A DNA stretch of 15,157 bases, from positions 1 to 15,157 of the forward strand of contig JAKVCF010000046.1 in the NCBI GenBank assembly GCA_022447335.1, given 5' to 3'. A program made the translations under genes and the position numbers. Origin of the DNA: Planctomycetota bacterium. Lineage in GTDB: Bacteria > Planctomycetota > UBA1135. Positions 1 to 6,734 of the stretch are shown here, piece by piece (position 1 is the first letter of the stretch; the number at the start of each line of letters is the position of its first letter). The notes under the pieces were generated by a model. That model had not been told where the DNA came from and made no database searches. It was given only the letters and a program-made list of their open reading frames with translations.

Positions 1-1314
1 CACTCGATTAATCAGGATGCGGTGGTCATCTTTCCAATGGAGGTAGCGCTTCGGAAGAGCGCGCCCCCCTGAAAACGTACCCGCAGTCGACTCAGGGGGC
101 GAATACGGACTATGTGGATCCATGTAATGCACGAAAAGATGTAGCGGCTGCCCGCCCGCCTCAACCATCTCACTATGTAAGCGAAGGGCTGAGTCGGTGG
201 TGTAGCGACTCATGCCCGGCGGTAACAAGTCAACATCATCTACACGCAACCACCGGGCGAGCAAGTTCTGCGAACGGCGTGGGTTGACCAACCTCGCCAA
301 CCAAGCGGTGCGGCCAGCCGAGCGCATAAAGAAAAATCGGCGTCCATAAGTTGCACGTGAGTTATCCCAGCTCTCATAACCTGGCCAAAAGTAGTTAGCC
401 ATAGCGTTTGAAACGACGCCTGCCGTGCGATAGCCAGCACCATGCAGACGCTTGGCCATCATCTGATCTAGTGGCACACGCACGAATTCAGAGTTTTGCC
501 CGACGACGTGTTGTTCTGGCGACAAGCCCGCTAGCATGCCGATATGACCCGGCACTGTTTGATTGCTCGTCGAATATCCCGCAGCGTGCCAAGCGGCTTC
601 GCTGCGTAATTCTTCGAAGACCGGTAGCACGAAACGATCGTCGCGACGCAAATCAGTACGTAATGTGTCGATGCTAACGACAACTAGATCTGGGGCATCT
701 GAAGCCACAGTGTCGTTCCCGCGCGCTAGATACCTCTTCTTGATTGCGTCCAGCTCACTATCGGGATAGGGCGGAGCAAGCACGATGTCGGTCTGCACCG
801 CAGCGGGGCGCAGCCAGGTAAACAGTGTCGCGAAAGCCACTAGGGCCAGCGCTAAGAAGTGCAGCTTGCTGCATCCACCCAGTAAGCGAGTGAACGGCAT
901 CGGCAACGCAAGTAACAAAAGCACTCCGGCAGGGATCGACCAAACCACAAAGCCCAGTCCCATCGGCAGCCCCCCAATGTACATAGCTAGCGCCTCGGGC
1001 AGAAAACTGATCAAGATCGGCATGACGCCGAACAGTAATCCGGGCAGAAAAGCGCCACGGTGGTCAACCTGAACCCGCGCCTTAGCAAAGATTGGCAGGT
1101 GCAAGCCAGCCCAAGCTAAGGCAGCAAATATGAGAGCGGACGCCATCGTGCCCCCGATCGTGAGTAATAGATACTCACGGGCAAGCACAGCTGAGCCCGA
1201 AACCGGGATCAGAGTCCAGGCGTCGATCAGCGCGCCGATAGCGGCTCCAGCCAGGAAGCTCCGCAACATGGTCCAGATTCTAAGGATGTCGTCCGAAGAG
1301 TCGGTAGCGCCCAT
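1..1314 (-). CDS. Membrane-anchored sulfatase-like (alkaline phosphatase superfamily) protein, N-terminal 438 residues, truncated by the window edge
   Basis: This minus-strand frame is open from an ATG at 1314-1312 to the left edge, so the stop lies outside. About five hydrophobic helices come first (roughly residues 19-38, 47-70, 88-108, 119-138, 151-168). A sulfatase-fold domain follows and would face the periplasm. Visible motifs are VVVSIDTLRTD (metal-ligand Asp216), QTVPGH at the nucleophile site (Thr253 where sulfatases have Cys/Ser) and VHYMDPH (residues 395-401). The C-terminal DHG metal site would lie beyond the edge. A purine-rich AGAGAGA precedes the ATG as a weak ribosome-binding site. 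The gene diverges from a paralogue 44 bp away. With Thr at the nucleophile position it is unlikely to be a formylglycine sulfatase; a phospho-transferase or phosphohydrolase acting on a surface glycan is my inference. The family call is firm, the substrate unknown. Confidence 0.88.
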   Translation of the reverse strand, partial: MGATDSSDDILRIWTMLRSFLAGAAIGALIDAWTLIPVSGSAVLAREYLLLTIGGTMASALIFAALAWAGLHLPIFAKARVQVDHRGAFLPGLLFGVMPILISFLPEALAMYIGGLPMGLGFVVWSIPAGVLLLLALPMPFTRLLGGCSKLHFLALALVAFATLFTWLRPAAVQTDIVLAPPYPDSELDAIKKRYLARGNDTVASDAPDLVVVSIDTLRTDLRRDDRFVLPVFEELRSEAAWHAAGYSTSNQTVPGHIGMLAGLSPEQHVVGQNSEFVRVPLDQMMAKRLHGAGYRTAGVVSNAMANYFWPGYESWDNSRATYGRRFFFMRSAGRTAWLARLVNPRRSQNLLARWLRVDDVDLLPPGMSRYTTDSALRLHSEMVEAGGQPLHLFVHYMDPHSPYSPPESTAGTFSGGRALPKRYLHWKDDHRILINRV

Positions 1315-1344
1315 TCTCTCTTCGGCGGGCCCTTGTTGAAACCA

Positions 1345-1352
1345 CTTATACT
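1345..1352. promoter_or_regulatory. Candidate bidirectional -10 element between the divergent sulfatase-like genes
   Basis: The 44-bp gap holds CTTATACTT (1345-1353). Read on plus, TATACT at 1347-1352 matches five of six bases of the -10 consensus and would place the transcription start near 1359, at the GTG start codon. Read on minus, TATAAG at 1350-1345 also matches five of six and would start transcription near 1338, giving the leftward gene a leader of about 24 nt that includes AGAGAGA. No convincing -35 hexamer is visible on either side. This is inferred from sequence alone. Confidence 0.4.
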
Positions 1353-1358
1353 TCTGAC

Positions 1359-3164
1359 GTGACTCCCCGCTCGCCAGTGCTCCGTGTGCTTTTGGCCACG
1401 CTCGCCGGCTTCCTGTTCACAATGTTCGCCATCTGCGCGGCATACACTTGGCAGGAGTCAAAAGCGCAGCTGTGGGGGGAATTGGGCTATGGCTGGCTCA
1501 GTTTCGATGCTTGGGCACGGGCCTGGGAAGTCAAAGAGGCTTTCGCCGGGGCCATACTCACGTTTGGCTTGGCCATTATCGCGGAGTTCACGACAAAACG
1601 AGCCTCCCCTGTGCTTCGCCTGATCGGCTGGGGCGAGCGCTTCGCGGCACACCCAGCTACGGTGGGCATGCTGCTGGCCCTGACTTTCGGCCTCCCTCGG
1701 CTTGCAGCAAATATCAGCAAGCCAACGCCGCCAGCCGAAGCGAAGAACCTGCTCTATGTCATGGTCGACACGTGGCGCGCCGACCACGTGGGTTGGTTGG
1801 GCTATGAGCGACCTGTCACACCAAAACTTGATCAGTTGGTGCGCTCCGGAGTCGTCTGTGAACGCGCCATTTCAGCTTCCGGCTGGACTAAGCCATCCGT
1901 CGCAACCCAGCTCACCGGCTTGCTCCCCTCAATACATGGCGCGGTCAGCCAGCCAGTCCGCCGGCCTGATGGCTCGCAGGTCCCGGTCAATGGCACCATG
2001 CTCCCACCAGGTGTGACGACTTGGATCGAGACACTGCGCGGCCGCGGCTGGGAAACGGCAATGTTTTCAGCCAACCCGAATATCTTGCCGTCGCATGGGT
2101 TTGACCAGGGCGCCTCCCACTTCGTCGACTATGTAAATCATCCAGAAAATACGGACGGGTTCGACCACGGGCGCGCCGAGCACATGCTTCCTGATGTTCG
2201 TGAGTGGATCGATGCACAGGCAACAGAGGGGGGGCGATTTGCCGCATACGTGCATCTAATGGACCCTCATTATCCCTTTGTTGCGCCCGCGCCATTCAAG
2301 GGAACCTTCGACAAAACAGGGCTAGACTTCCAGCTCGATGGGATTATTTGTGGCCAGTGGGTAAATGGCGAGTTGAATAGGGACGACATCGGCGAACGCG
2401 AACTAGAGCGAATCAAAGCCATCTATGACGAGGAAATTCTTTATACGGATTACTACCTCGCCCCGTTCATCAAAGGAATTCAGCGTGATTACCCCGACAC
2501 GGTGGTCGTGCTTATCAGTGACCATGGAGAGGAGTTTCTTGAGCACGGTCAACTAGGCCATGGTCAATCGGTCTATGCCGAGTTGGTCAATGTGCCACTG
2601 GTCATTTGGGCACCCCAACTTGAGCCCGATCGGATTCCCTGGCAAGTTCGCTCGCTCGACGTCCTGCCTACTCTGATAGAGCTCGTAGGCACCATACGCA
2701 GCGAAAAAGACCTCCCCTTGCTCGGATCCAGCCTGCTTGATATTGAAGACGGCCACCGCCTCGCGCTGATGGAGTCGGGCGGTGATGAACGGCCGCCGTG
2801 GCACTGGCGCTCGGTGTCGGACGGCGAGTACAAGATGATCCAACGCCTGGAAAACCGACCAGATATGACTGAGACTCAGGATCAGATCCCGGTTCTTGAC
2901 CCGCGCGAAACTGAAAATGGCAACTATATGCTGCTCTACCAGCTCAGCACAGACCGCGCTGAGACCACGGATCTGTTCGAATTGGACAAGACTCGTGCCC
3001 GCCGCCTCCGCAGCCTTGGTGAAGACCAAATCAGATCGTTGCACACTCAACTTGACTGGTTTGGCACTGAGCATATCTACAAGTTAGGTACTAAGTCAGG
3101 GGGGCTCGGCGCCGACGCCGATCAACTGGCCAAATTGGGTTATGCCGACCTCGAGGACCAATAA
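1359..3164 (+). CDS. Membrane-anchored sulfatase-like (alkaline phosphatase superfamily) protein, 601 aa
   Basis: Three hydrophobic segments (about residues 8-30, 61-77, 97-118) anchor a sulfatase-fold domain (about 129-445) predicted to be periplasmic. Metal-site motifs are present: VMVDTWRADH (Asp137), VHLMDPH (298-304), ISDHGEEF (Asp388, His389) and GHGQS (His401). At the nucleophile site the sequence is WTKPSVATQLTG, so Thr177 replaces the Cys/Ser of C-x-P-S-R and Val replaces its Arg. Family knowledge: Thr nucleophiles occur in phosphoethanolamine and phosphoglycerol transferases and nucleotide pyrophosphatases, not in formylglycine sulfatases. I infer phospho-group chemistry on a glycan or lipid. 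The GTG start gives a complete N-terminal membrane helix; no in-frame ATG lies just upstream, the next Met (residue 21) is inside the helix, and no Shine-Dalgarno sequence precedes it. Only 44 bp separate it from the divergent paralogue. A hairpin begins 3 nt after its TAA stop. Confidence 0.9.
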   Translation: MTPRSPVLRVLLATLAGFLFTMFAICAAYTWQESKAQLWGELGYGWLSFDAWARAWEVKEAFAGAILTFGLAIIAEFTTKRASPVLRLIGWGERFAAHPATVGMLLALTFGLPRLAANISKPTPPAEAKNLLYVMVDTWRADHVGWLGYERPVTPKLDQLVRSGVVCERAISASGWTKPSVATQLTGLLPSIHGAVSQPVRRPDGSQVPVNGTMLPPGVTTWIETLRGRGWETAMFSANPNILPSHGFDQGASHFVDYVNHPENTDGFDHGRAEHMLPDVREWIDAQATEGGRFAAYVHLMDPHYPFVAPAPFKGTFDKTGLDFQLDGIICGQWVNGELNRDDIGERELERIKAIYDEEILYTDYYLAPFIKGIQRDYPDTVVVLISDHGEEFLEHGQLGHGQSVYAELVNVPLVIWAPQLEPDRIPWQVRSLDVLPTLIELVGTIRSEKDLPLLGSSLLDIEDGHRLALMESGGDERPPWHWRSVSDGEYKMIQRLENRPDMTETQDQIPVLDPRETENGNYMLLYQLSTDRAETTDLFELDKTRARRLRSLGEDQIRSLHTQLDWFGTEHIYKLGTKSGGLGADADQLAKLGYADLEDQ

Positions 3165-3167
3165 CAG

Positions 3168-3199
3168 GTGCTCAAAATTCTTACCAAGAATTTTGGCAC
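3168..3199 (+). terminator. Strong stem-loop just after the second sulfatase-like gene, possible terminator
   Basis: An inner perfect 10-bp stem, CAAAATTCTT (3173-3182) and AAGAATTTTG (3186-3195), encloses an ACC loop. It is extended by GTGC (3168-3171) pairing with GCAC (3196-3199) across a single bulged T at 3172, so 14 base pairs in all. It starts 3 nt after the TAA. No T-run follows, so it is not a textbook intrinsic terminator; it could instead stabilise the 3' end of the transcript or be a protein-binding palindrome. Confidence 0.55.
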
Positions 3200-3383
3200 G
3201 AATTGGACCCTGAAAGCGTTCTAAAGACGAGACTTCTGCCGCCTCTGCCCTGGGGCTAGAATCAGCCGCATCAGGCGGCCCCCTGATTACGCAAAGCTCA
3301 TGCTCTAAGGCTTGTCGACTCGACGGAAATCCAGCAGGCATCAGTATTTCCTGCCGAATAAGACTTAAGATTAATGCTCGGGA

Positions 3384-3404
3384 TTTGATGATCTAAAGAT
3401 CAAA
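3384..3404. repeat. Inverted repeat TTTGAT-N9-ATCAAA, possible operator
   Basis: TTTGAT at 3384-3389 is matched by its reverse complement ATCAAA at 3399-3404, with a 9-bp spacer that itself begins GATC. It sits about 45 bp before the first operon gene, inside the AT-rich segment where a promoter is expected. The spacing suits a dimeric regulator site, but a short AT-rich repeat can arise by chance. Confidence 0.3.
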
Positions 3405-3448
3405 CTCATGTCCCGCGCTTAGCCACGGCTCGGCGTACTCAGCCAAAC

Positions 3449-4144
3449 ATGAACGACCCCGCCCAAGACATCCTCTCAACGCCAACGCAAGTCGGCCAGC
3501 TTGAGGACATCCCTGGAGCGAGTCAGCGCGCTGAGTTCCTGCGCCTGCTGCCCAAGCTGCGTGACATCGCAGGCCGCGATCGCAACTTTGCAGTGTCCTT
3601 TGCTAGCTCGCTACCCGGCGAAGGCACAACCACTGTCGCCGCACAGTTCGCTATTGCTGCAGCCCAGTCCGGCGCAGGTGATCGAATCGCGCTGATTGAT
3701 GGGCACCTCGAAGGAGCCATGCTGCACGAACTACTTGGCGTCGACCATTCCCCAGGCGTGTTCGAAGTCTGCAACGAAGGGGTGCCACTTCGTCAGGCAA
3801 TGCAGGGTACCGAGCTTGAGAACCTTGATCTACTTACTGCGGGCCGCATAGAAAGCAGCTCGGGTTACCTCAACTCGCTGCGCTTCCGTGAAATCGTGAC
3901 GGAGCTATCAAATGAGTACGACTTGGTTGTTCTGGATTGCCCGCCGCTGGCATCCGGCCATAGCTCGACTCACCTCCCGAAAGAAGAGGCAATGACTGTC
4001 TTGGTAGTCGAAGCAAGTTCTACTAACCGCGAGGTCATCGACGCCACTCGCCACGAGCTCGTCTTAATGGGCGCCAACGTCATTGGCGTTGTCTTAAATA
4101 AGCGCCGATTCTTTATCCCGAGTTTCGTCTATCGCCGCCTGTAG
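3449..4144 (+). CDS. BY-kinase-like (CpsD/CapB family) ATPase with altered P-loop, 231 aa
   Basis: It resembles the stand-alone cytoplasmic ATPase/kinase half of a bacterial tyrosine-kinase polysaccharide system: a P-loop region SSLPGEGTTTVA (residues 53-64), a Walker A' region ALIDGHLEG (81-89), a Walker B LVVLDCPPL (159-167) and GVVLNK (213-218). Three deviations stand out. The P-loop Lys of the usual GEGKS/T is Thr60. The second Asp of the usual IDAD at Walker A' is His86. The C-terminus (ending VYRRL) has one Tyr rather than a tyrosine cluster. ATP binding may persist, but canonical autophosphorylation is doubtful. It has no fused Wzz domain; the Wzz-type protein is encoded two genes downstream. 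It leads the operon, 2 bp before the export lipoprotein gene. No Shine-Dalgarno sequence precedes the ATG, and no better in-frame start is visible. Family confident, kinase activity uncertain. Confidence 0.85.
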   Translation: MNDPAQDILSTPTQVGQLEDIPGASQRAEFLRLLPKLRDIAGRDRNFAVSFASSLPGEGTTTVAAQFAIAAAQSGAGDRIALIDGHLEGAMLHELLGVDHSPGVFEVCNEGVPLRQAMQGTELENLDLLTAGRIESSSGYLNSLRFREIVTELSNEYDLVVLDCPPLASGHSSTHLPKEEAMTVLVVEASSTNREVIDATRHELVLMGANVIGVVLNKRRFFIPSFVYRRL

Positions 4145-4146
4145 TC

Positions 4147-5217
4147 ATGCGTGAGACTTTACTTCCGGCACTCACTCGTAGCATCAGCTGGATCCTGCTC
4201 GGGATCTTAGCTCTTCTGCCATCTTGCTCGAGCCTCTTCCCACACGATCGAGAGCACGAGTCAGGCTTCATCGCCACAGTTCACCCAACTGCATCTGACG
4301 CGGCCGACGAAGGCCGCCCCATTGAAGAGTCGCGTTACTTGCCACGCTACTCACTGAACTCGGGAGATAGCGTGCAAGTAGCCTTTGCTGTGCGCTCGAT
4401 CGAGCCCAGCGCTGACTACGTCATTGATCCTGGCGATGTGATTGAAATCAAGGTGCTCTTCCACACGGAAGTAGATGGCACCTACAACGTGCGTCCAGAT
4501 GGGAAAATTTCACTGCCATATAAGAGTGACTTCCGGATCGCAGGACTCACCCCGCAAGAAGCTTCGGATGAGATCTCAACGCTGTACAGCGACATTTTCC
4601 GCGACCCCTCAGTATCAATTCAGCTGAAGGATTCGGGCCTGCGCATCGAAAACCTCCGCCAGGTTTTCAATTTCGGCGCTCAAGGCCCGACACAGACTTA
4701 CCAGCTTGGTCCGGACGGCTATGTAAACCTGCCAGTCGTCGGTGAATTCCGTGCCGCAGGACTGACAATCGCGCAACTCGAAAACGTCGTCAACGGTTCA
4801 TATACGCGCATGGCCCCCGAGGTCGCTTGCACTATCACCCTGACGGACACCTCGGGCTATGGCATCTTTGTCATGGGTGAAGTCGAGGAGCCGGGTCGCA
4901 TCGCAATAACCGGCCCAACCACCGCCGCACGCGCTCTGGCGCTAGCCGGGGGCCACCGCCTCGCCGAAGCAGATCTATCAAAGTGCATCCTACTTTCACT
5001 GGATGTGGGATCCGGTGAGGCCATTGCTCAATACGTCGACCTCGAAGCTGTGCTCCAGCGCGGCGACATCTCGCGTGACGCCTTTCTCGGCCCGAACGAT
5101 GTCCTCGTTGTGCCGTCTAAGCGCATCGTCGAAATGGACCGTTGGGTCGATCAATACATCGCCAAGCTCCTGCTGTTCCGCGGGGCCGGCGCGAACGTCT
5201 CGTACCGCCTGAACTAG
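4147..5217 (+). CDS. Wza-type polysaccharide export outer-membrane lipoprotein, 356 aa
   Basis: An N-terminal hydrophobic stretch (about residues 13-26) ends in LLPSC, a plausible lipobox with Cys27 as the lipidated residue. The polysaccharide-export domain follows, with DYVIDPGDVIEIKV (about 90-103) and VRPDGKISLP (115-124). A second similar segment has LGPDGYVNLP (187-196) and both segments continue FRxAGLT. A SLBB-type domain follows (GYGIFVMGEVEEPGRI, then about 260-325). The C-terminal helix VDQYIAKLLLF and VSYRLN fit the membrane-spanning end of Wza-like proteins. The family forms the outer-membrane exit channel for capsule or exopolysaccharide and docks on the Wzz-type inner-membrane protein, whose gene starts 11 bp downstream. 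The gene starts 2 bp after the kinase-like gene, so translation is probably coupled. Confidence 0.93.
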   Translation: MRETLLPALTRSISWILLGILALLPSCSSLFPHDREHESGFIATVHPTASDAADEGRPIEESRYLPRYSLNSGDSVQVAFAVRSIEPSADYVIDPGDVIEIKVLFHTEVDGTYNVRPDGKISLPYKSDFRIAGLTPQEASDEISTLYSDIFRDPSVSIQLKDSGLRIENLRQVFNFGAQGPTQTYQLGPDGYVNLPVVGEFRAAGLTIAQLENVVNGSYTRMAPEVACTITLTDTSGYGIFVMGEVEEPGRIAITGPTTAARALALAGGHRLAEADLSKCILLSLDVGSGEAIAQYVDLEAVLQRGDISRDAFLGPNDVLVVPSKRIVEMDRWVDQYIAKLLLFRGAGANVSYRLN

Positions 5218-5220
5218 GAG
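5216..5220 (+). promoter_or_regulatory. Shine-Dalgarno AGGAG that sets the Wzz-type gene start
   Basis: AGGAG overlaps the TAG stop of the export lipoprotein gene and lies 8 nt before GTG at 5229. This favours 5229 as the true start over the in-frame TTG at 5142, which would overlap the preceding gene by 76 bp and add a 29-residue tail with no family resemblance. Confidence 0.75.
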
Positions 5221-5228
5221 CCCCTGCA

Positions 5229-6734
5229 GTGAGCGAAAAGTTCATCGATCCTCGATCTGGCGCCGAGCAAGGTGTGGCTGAGCGCCTGTTCCGCTCTGAG
5301 TCGGCGCGAGACCTGTTCACCACGATTTATAAGCGGCGCACGCTCTATTGGACGATCCTTGTCGTCTTTGCGGCGGCCTTCTACTTCCTCGCGATGCGCT
5401 TGCCAGAGAAGTTCACTGCAACCGCACGTGTGCGATTTGACTCGCGGCTCGAGCGAGAAGTAAGTCAAGACGAAGATAACCCGGAACGCTACCGCTACCG
5501 GATGATGACCGCGCCTGACGTCGCAGCTGAAATTCAGCTCTTCCAGGCTCGTGAGGTGCGCGCTCGTGTCGCAGAAAACCCCGAAGTCTTCAACGACACC
5601 CCGTATAAGAGTATGCCCGAGTGGGATGAGCGCTCGGATGAACAGAAGCAGCAAGCCTGGATGCGCTACCTATTCGGTGGGTTCTCAGCCCAAGGTATTC
5701 CAAACACCAATCTAGTGGTGCTGAAGTTTGAAGACTGGTCGGCGCAGCGCGCAGCCATGCTCGCCAACTTGCTAGGCGAGGCCTACGTCGCCCACCGCAC
5801 ACAGCCCTCAGAAGCGCAGCTTGAACGCATCCAAATGCTGCGCATTGGCCGTGACGAAGCGCAGAGAGATTTCCGTATCGCTATCGGCACCCTAGACGAA
5901 TTCCGTAAAGATGGTGGTCTAAGTGGTAGCTCAGCTTCGGATGAAGTCTTCAAGTTACAGGATTCGCGCGGCGTCGTCAGCGTGCGCCTTGCCGAAGCGC
6001 AAAGTGCGCTAGCAGGACTAGATGACCGCTATCAATCAGTGTCGACAATCGACCGTGAGCGCCAAGACCTGATCAAGGCACTTCCTGAAATCGGATCGAA
6101 TAACCTGATCAACAGTCTCGAAGATGAGATTCGGCTCATCCGCGCACGCTACAACCAGGAGCTGCTGCATAGCACCGATCTGCATGCGCCGGTAATCCTG
6201 CTCAAGCAAGAGTTAGACGATGCAAATGCACGTCATGAAACCGCAGTGCAATCGGTCTTCGAAGGCCTACTCTTTCAGCTGCAGGCTAGCGTCAGCGAGA
6301 AGGCGGCTGAAGTACAGTCCTTCTCGGATGAACTCGGCTCTGTCAACGCCGAGATCTCGCGCCTCGCTGACCTACAACCACAACTCGACGAGCTATTAGT
6401 TGAGTACGAAAGCAAGCGCGAAGCGCTACAGCTCGCCCAAAAGCGACTGAGCGCTGCTGAGAACTCGGGCGCCCAACTGCCTGAAGTCATTGTGTCGCTG
6501 GCCGGCCAAGCTGCGATTCCAAACGACCGCACCATGCCGCCGCCGATGTGGCTGATTTCAGTGCTTGCCATAGCGCTCGGCCTGTTCCTCGCGCTGACCA
6601 CTGTCTTCGTCGCGGGCTACCTTGATCGCACTCTCGACACGCCGGGCGAAGCGGAACGCGAACTCGGCCTGCCCGTGCTCGCTACCATCCAAAATGAGCG
6701 AGGCTTCCAAAGCAAGCGCCGCAAGCGGCGCTGA
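5229..6734 (+). CDS. Wzz/GumC-type polysaccharide chain-length determinant, 501 aa
   Basis: The protein has the co-polymerase plan: a short cytoplasmic N-terminus, TM1 at about residues 39-56, a large periplasmic domain, and TM2 at about 440-464. The periplasmic domain is rich in charged alpha-helix between about 195 and 412, likely coiled coil. A proline-rich MPPPM precedes TM2. After TM2 comes GYLDRTLDTPGEAERELGLP, typical of the cytoplasmic tail that in many proteobacterial homologues leads into a fused tyrosine kinase. Here the protein stops about 37 residues after TM2 with a basic KRRKRR end. It would set polymer length and couple the Wzy-type polymerase to the export lipoprotein. The GTG start at 5229 is chosen from AGGAG 8 nt upstream. 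Its last 41 bp overlap the flippase gene. The kinase-like gene two positions upstream is the probable partner. Confidence 0.9.
   Translation: MSEKFIDPRSGAEQGVAERLFRSESARDLFTTIYKRRTLYWTILVVFAAAFYFLAMRLPEKFTATARVRFDSRLEREVSQDEDNPERYRYRMMTAPDVAAEIQLFQAREVRARVAENPEVFNDTPYKSMPEWDERSDEQKQQAWMRYLFGGFSAQGIPNTNLVVLKFEDWSAQRAAMLANLLGEAYVAHRTQPSEAQLERIQMLRIGRDEAQRDFRIAIGTLDEFRKDGGLSGSSASDEVFKLQDSRGVVSVRLAEAQSALAGLDDRYQSVSTIDRERQDLIKALPEIGSNNLINSLEDEIRLIRARYNQELLHSTDLHAPVILLKQELDDANARHETAVQSVFEGLLFQLQASVSEKAAEVQSFSDELGSVNAEISRLADLQPQLDELLVEYESKREALQLAQKRLSAAENSGAQLPEVIVSLAGQAAIPNDRTMPPPMWLISVLAIALGLFLALTTVFVAGYLDRTLDTPGEAERELGLPVLATIQNERGFQSKRRKRR

Larger units (their letters stand above)
3165..3448. other. 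Intergenic region upstream of the polysaccharide operon
   Basis: This is the longest gene-free stretch in the window (284 bp). It holds the hairpin at 3168-3199, a small GC-rich inverted repeat GCCGC/GCGGC (3265-3269 and 3275-3279, loop ATCAG), and an AT-rich section from about 3341 to 3405. Because the nine genes downstream are packed with no other gap above 11 bp, the operon promoter is expected here. I see no hexamer pair good enough to name it; TGATCTAAA near 3389-3397 resembles a weak extended -10. I see no convincing gene on either strand. Confidence 0.6.

Noticed and set aside
408..1339. Several plus-strand open frames (408-677, 563-769, 785-1072, 1130-1339)
   Set aside because: They lie antisense to the continuous 438-codon minus-strand sulfatase-like frame and their translations show no domain features.
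2553..3074. A 173-codon minus-strand open frame inside the second sulfatase-like gene
   Set aside because: It is the antisense shadow of a confidently assigned catalytic domain, with no ribosome-binding site or motif of its own.
3265..3279. GCCGC-ATCAG-GCGGC inverted repeat as a terminator
   Set aside because: Only five pairs, no T-run and no gene end nearby; too weak to call.
3096..3341. A minus-strand open frame of 81 codons overlapping the end of the second sulfatase-like gene
   Set aside because: Low-complexity translation with no recognisable motif; it crosses the hairpin and the coding end of the opposite gene, so I treat it as chance.
5142..5228. TTG start at 5142 for the Wzz-type gene, giving 530 aa
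   Set aside because: AGGAG 8 nt before GTG at 5229 and the family-like N-terminus there favour the shorter 501-aa protein; the extra 29 residues overlap the export gene and look unlike the family.
6622..6693. TTG start at 6622 for the flippase gene
   Set aside because: It would overlap the Wzz-type gene by 113 bp and add a non-family basic stretch; ATG at 6694 is simpler.
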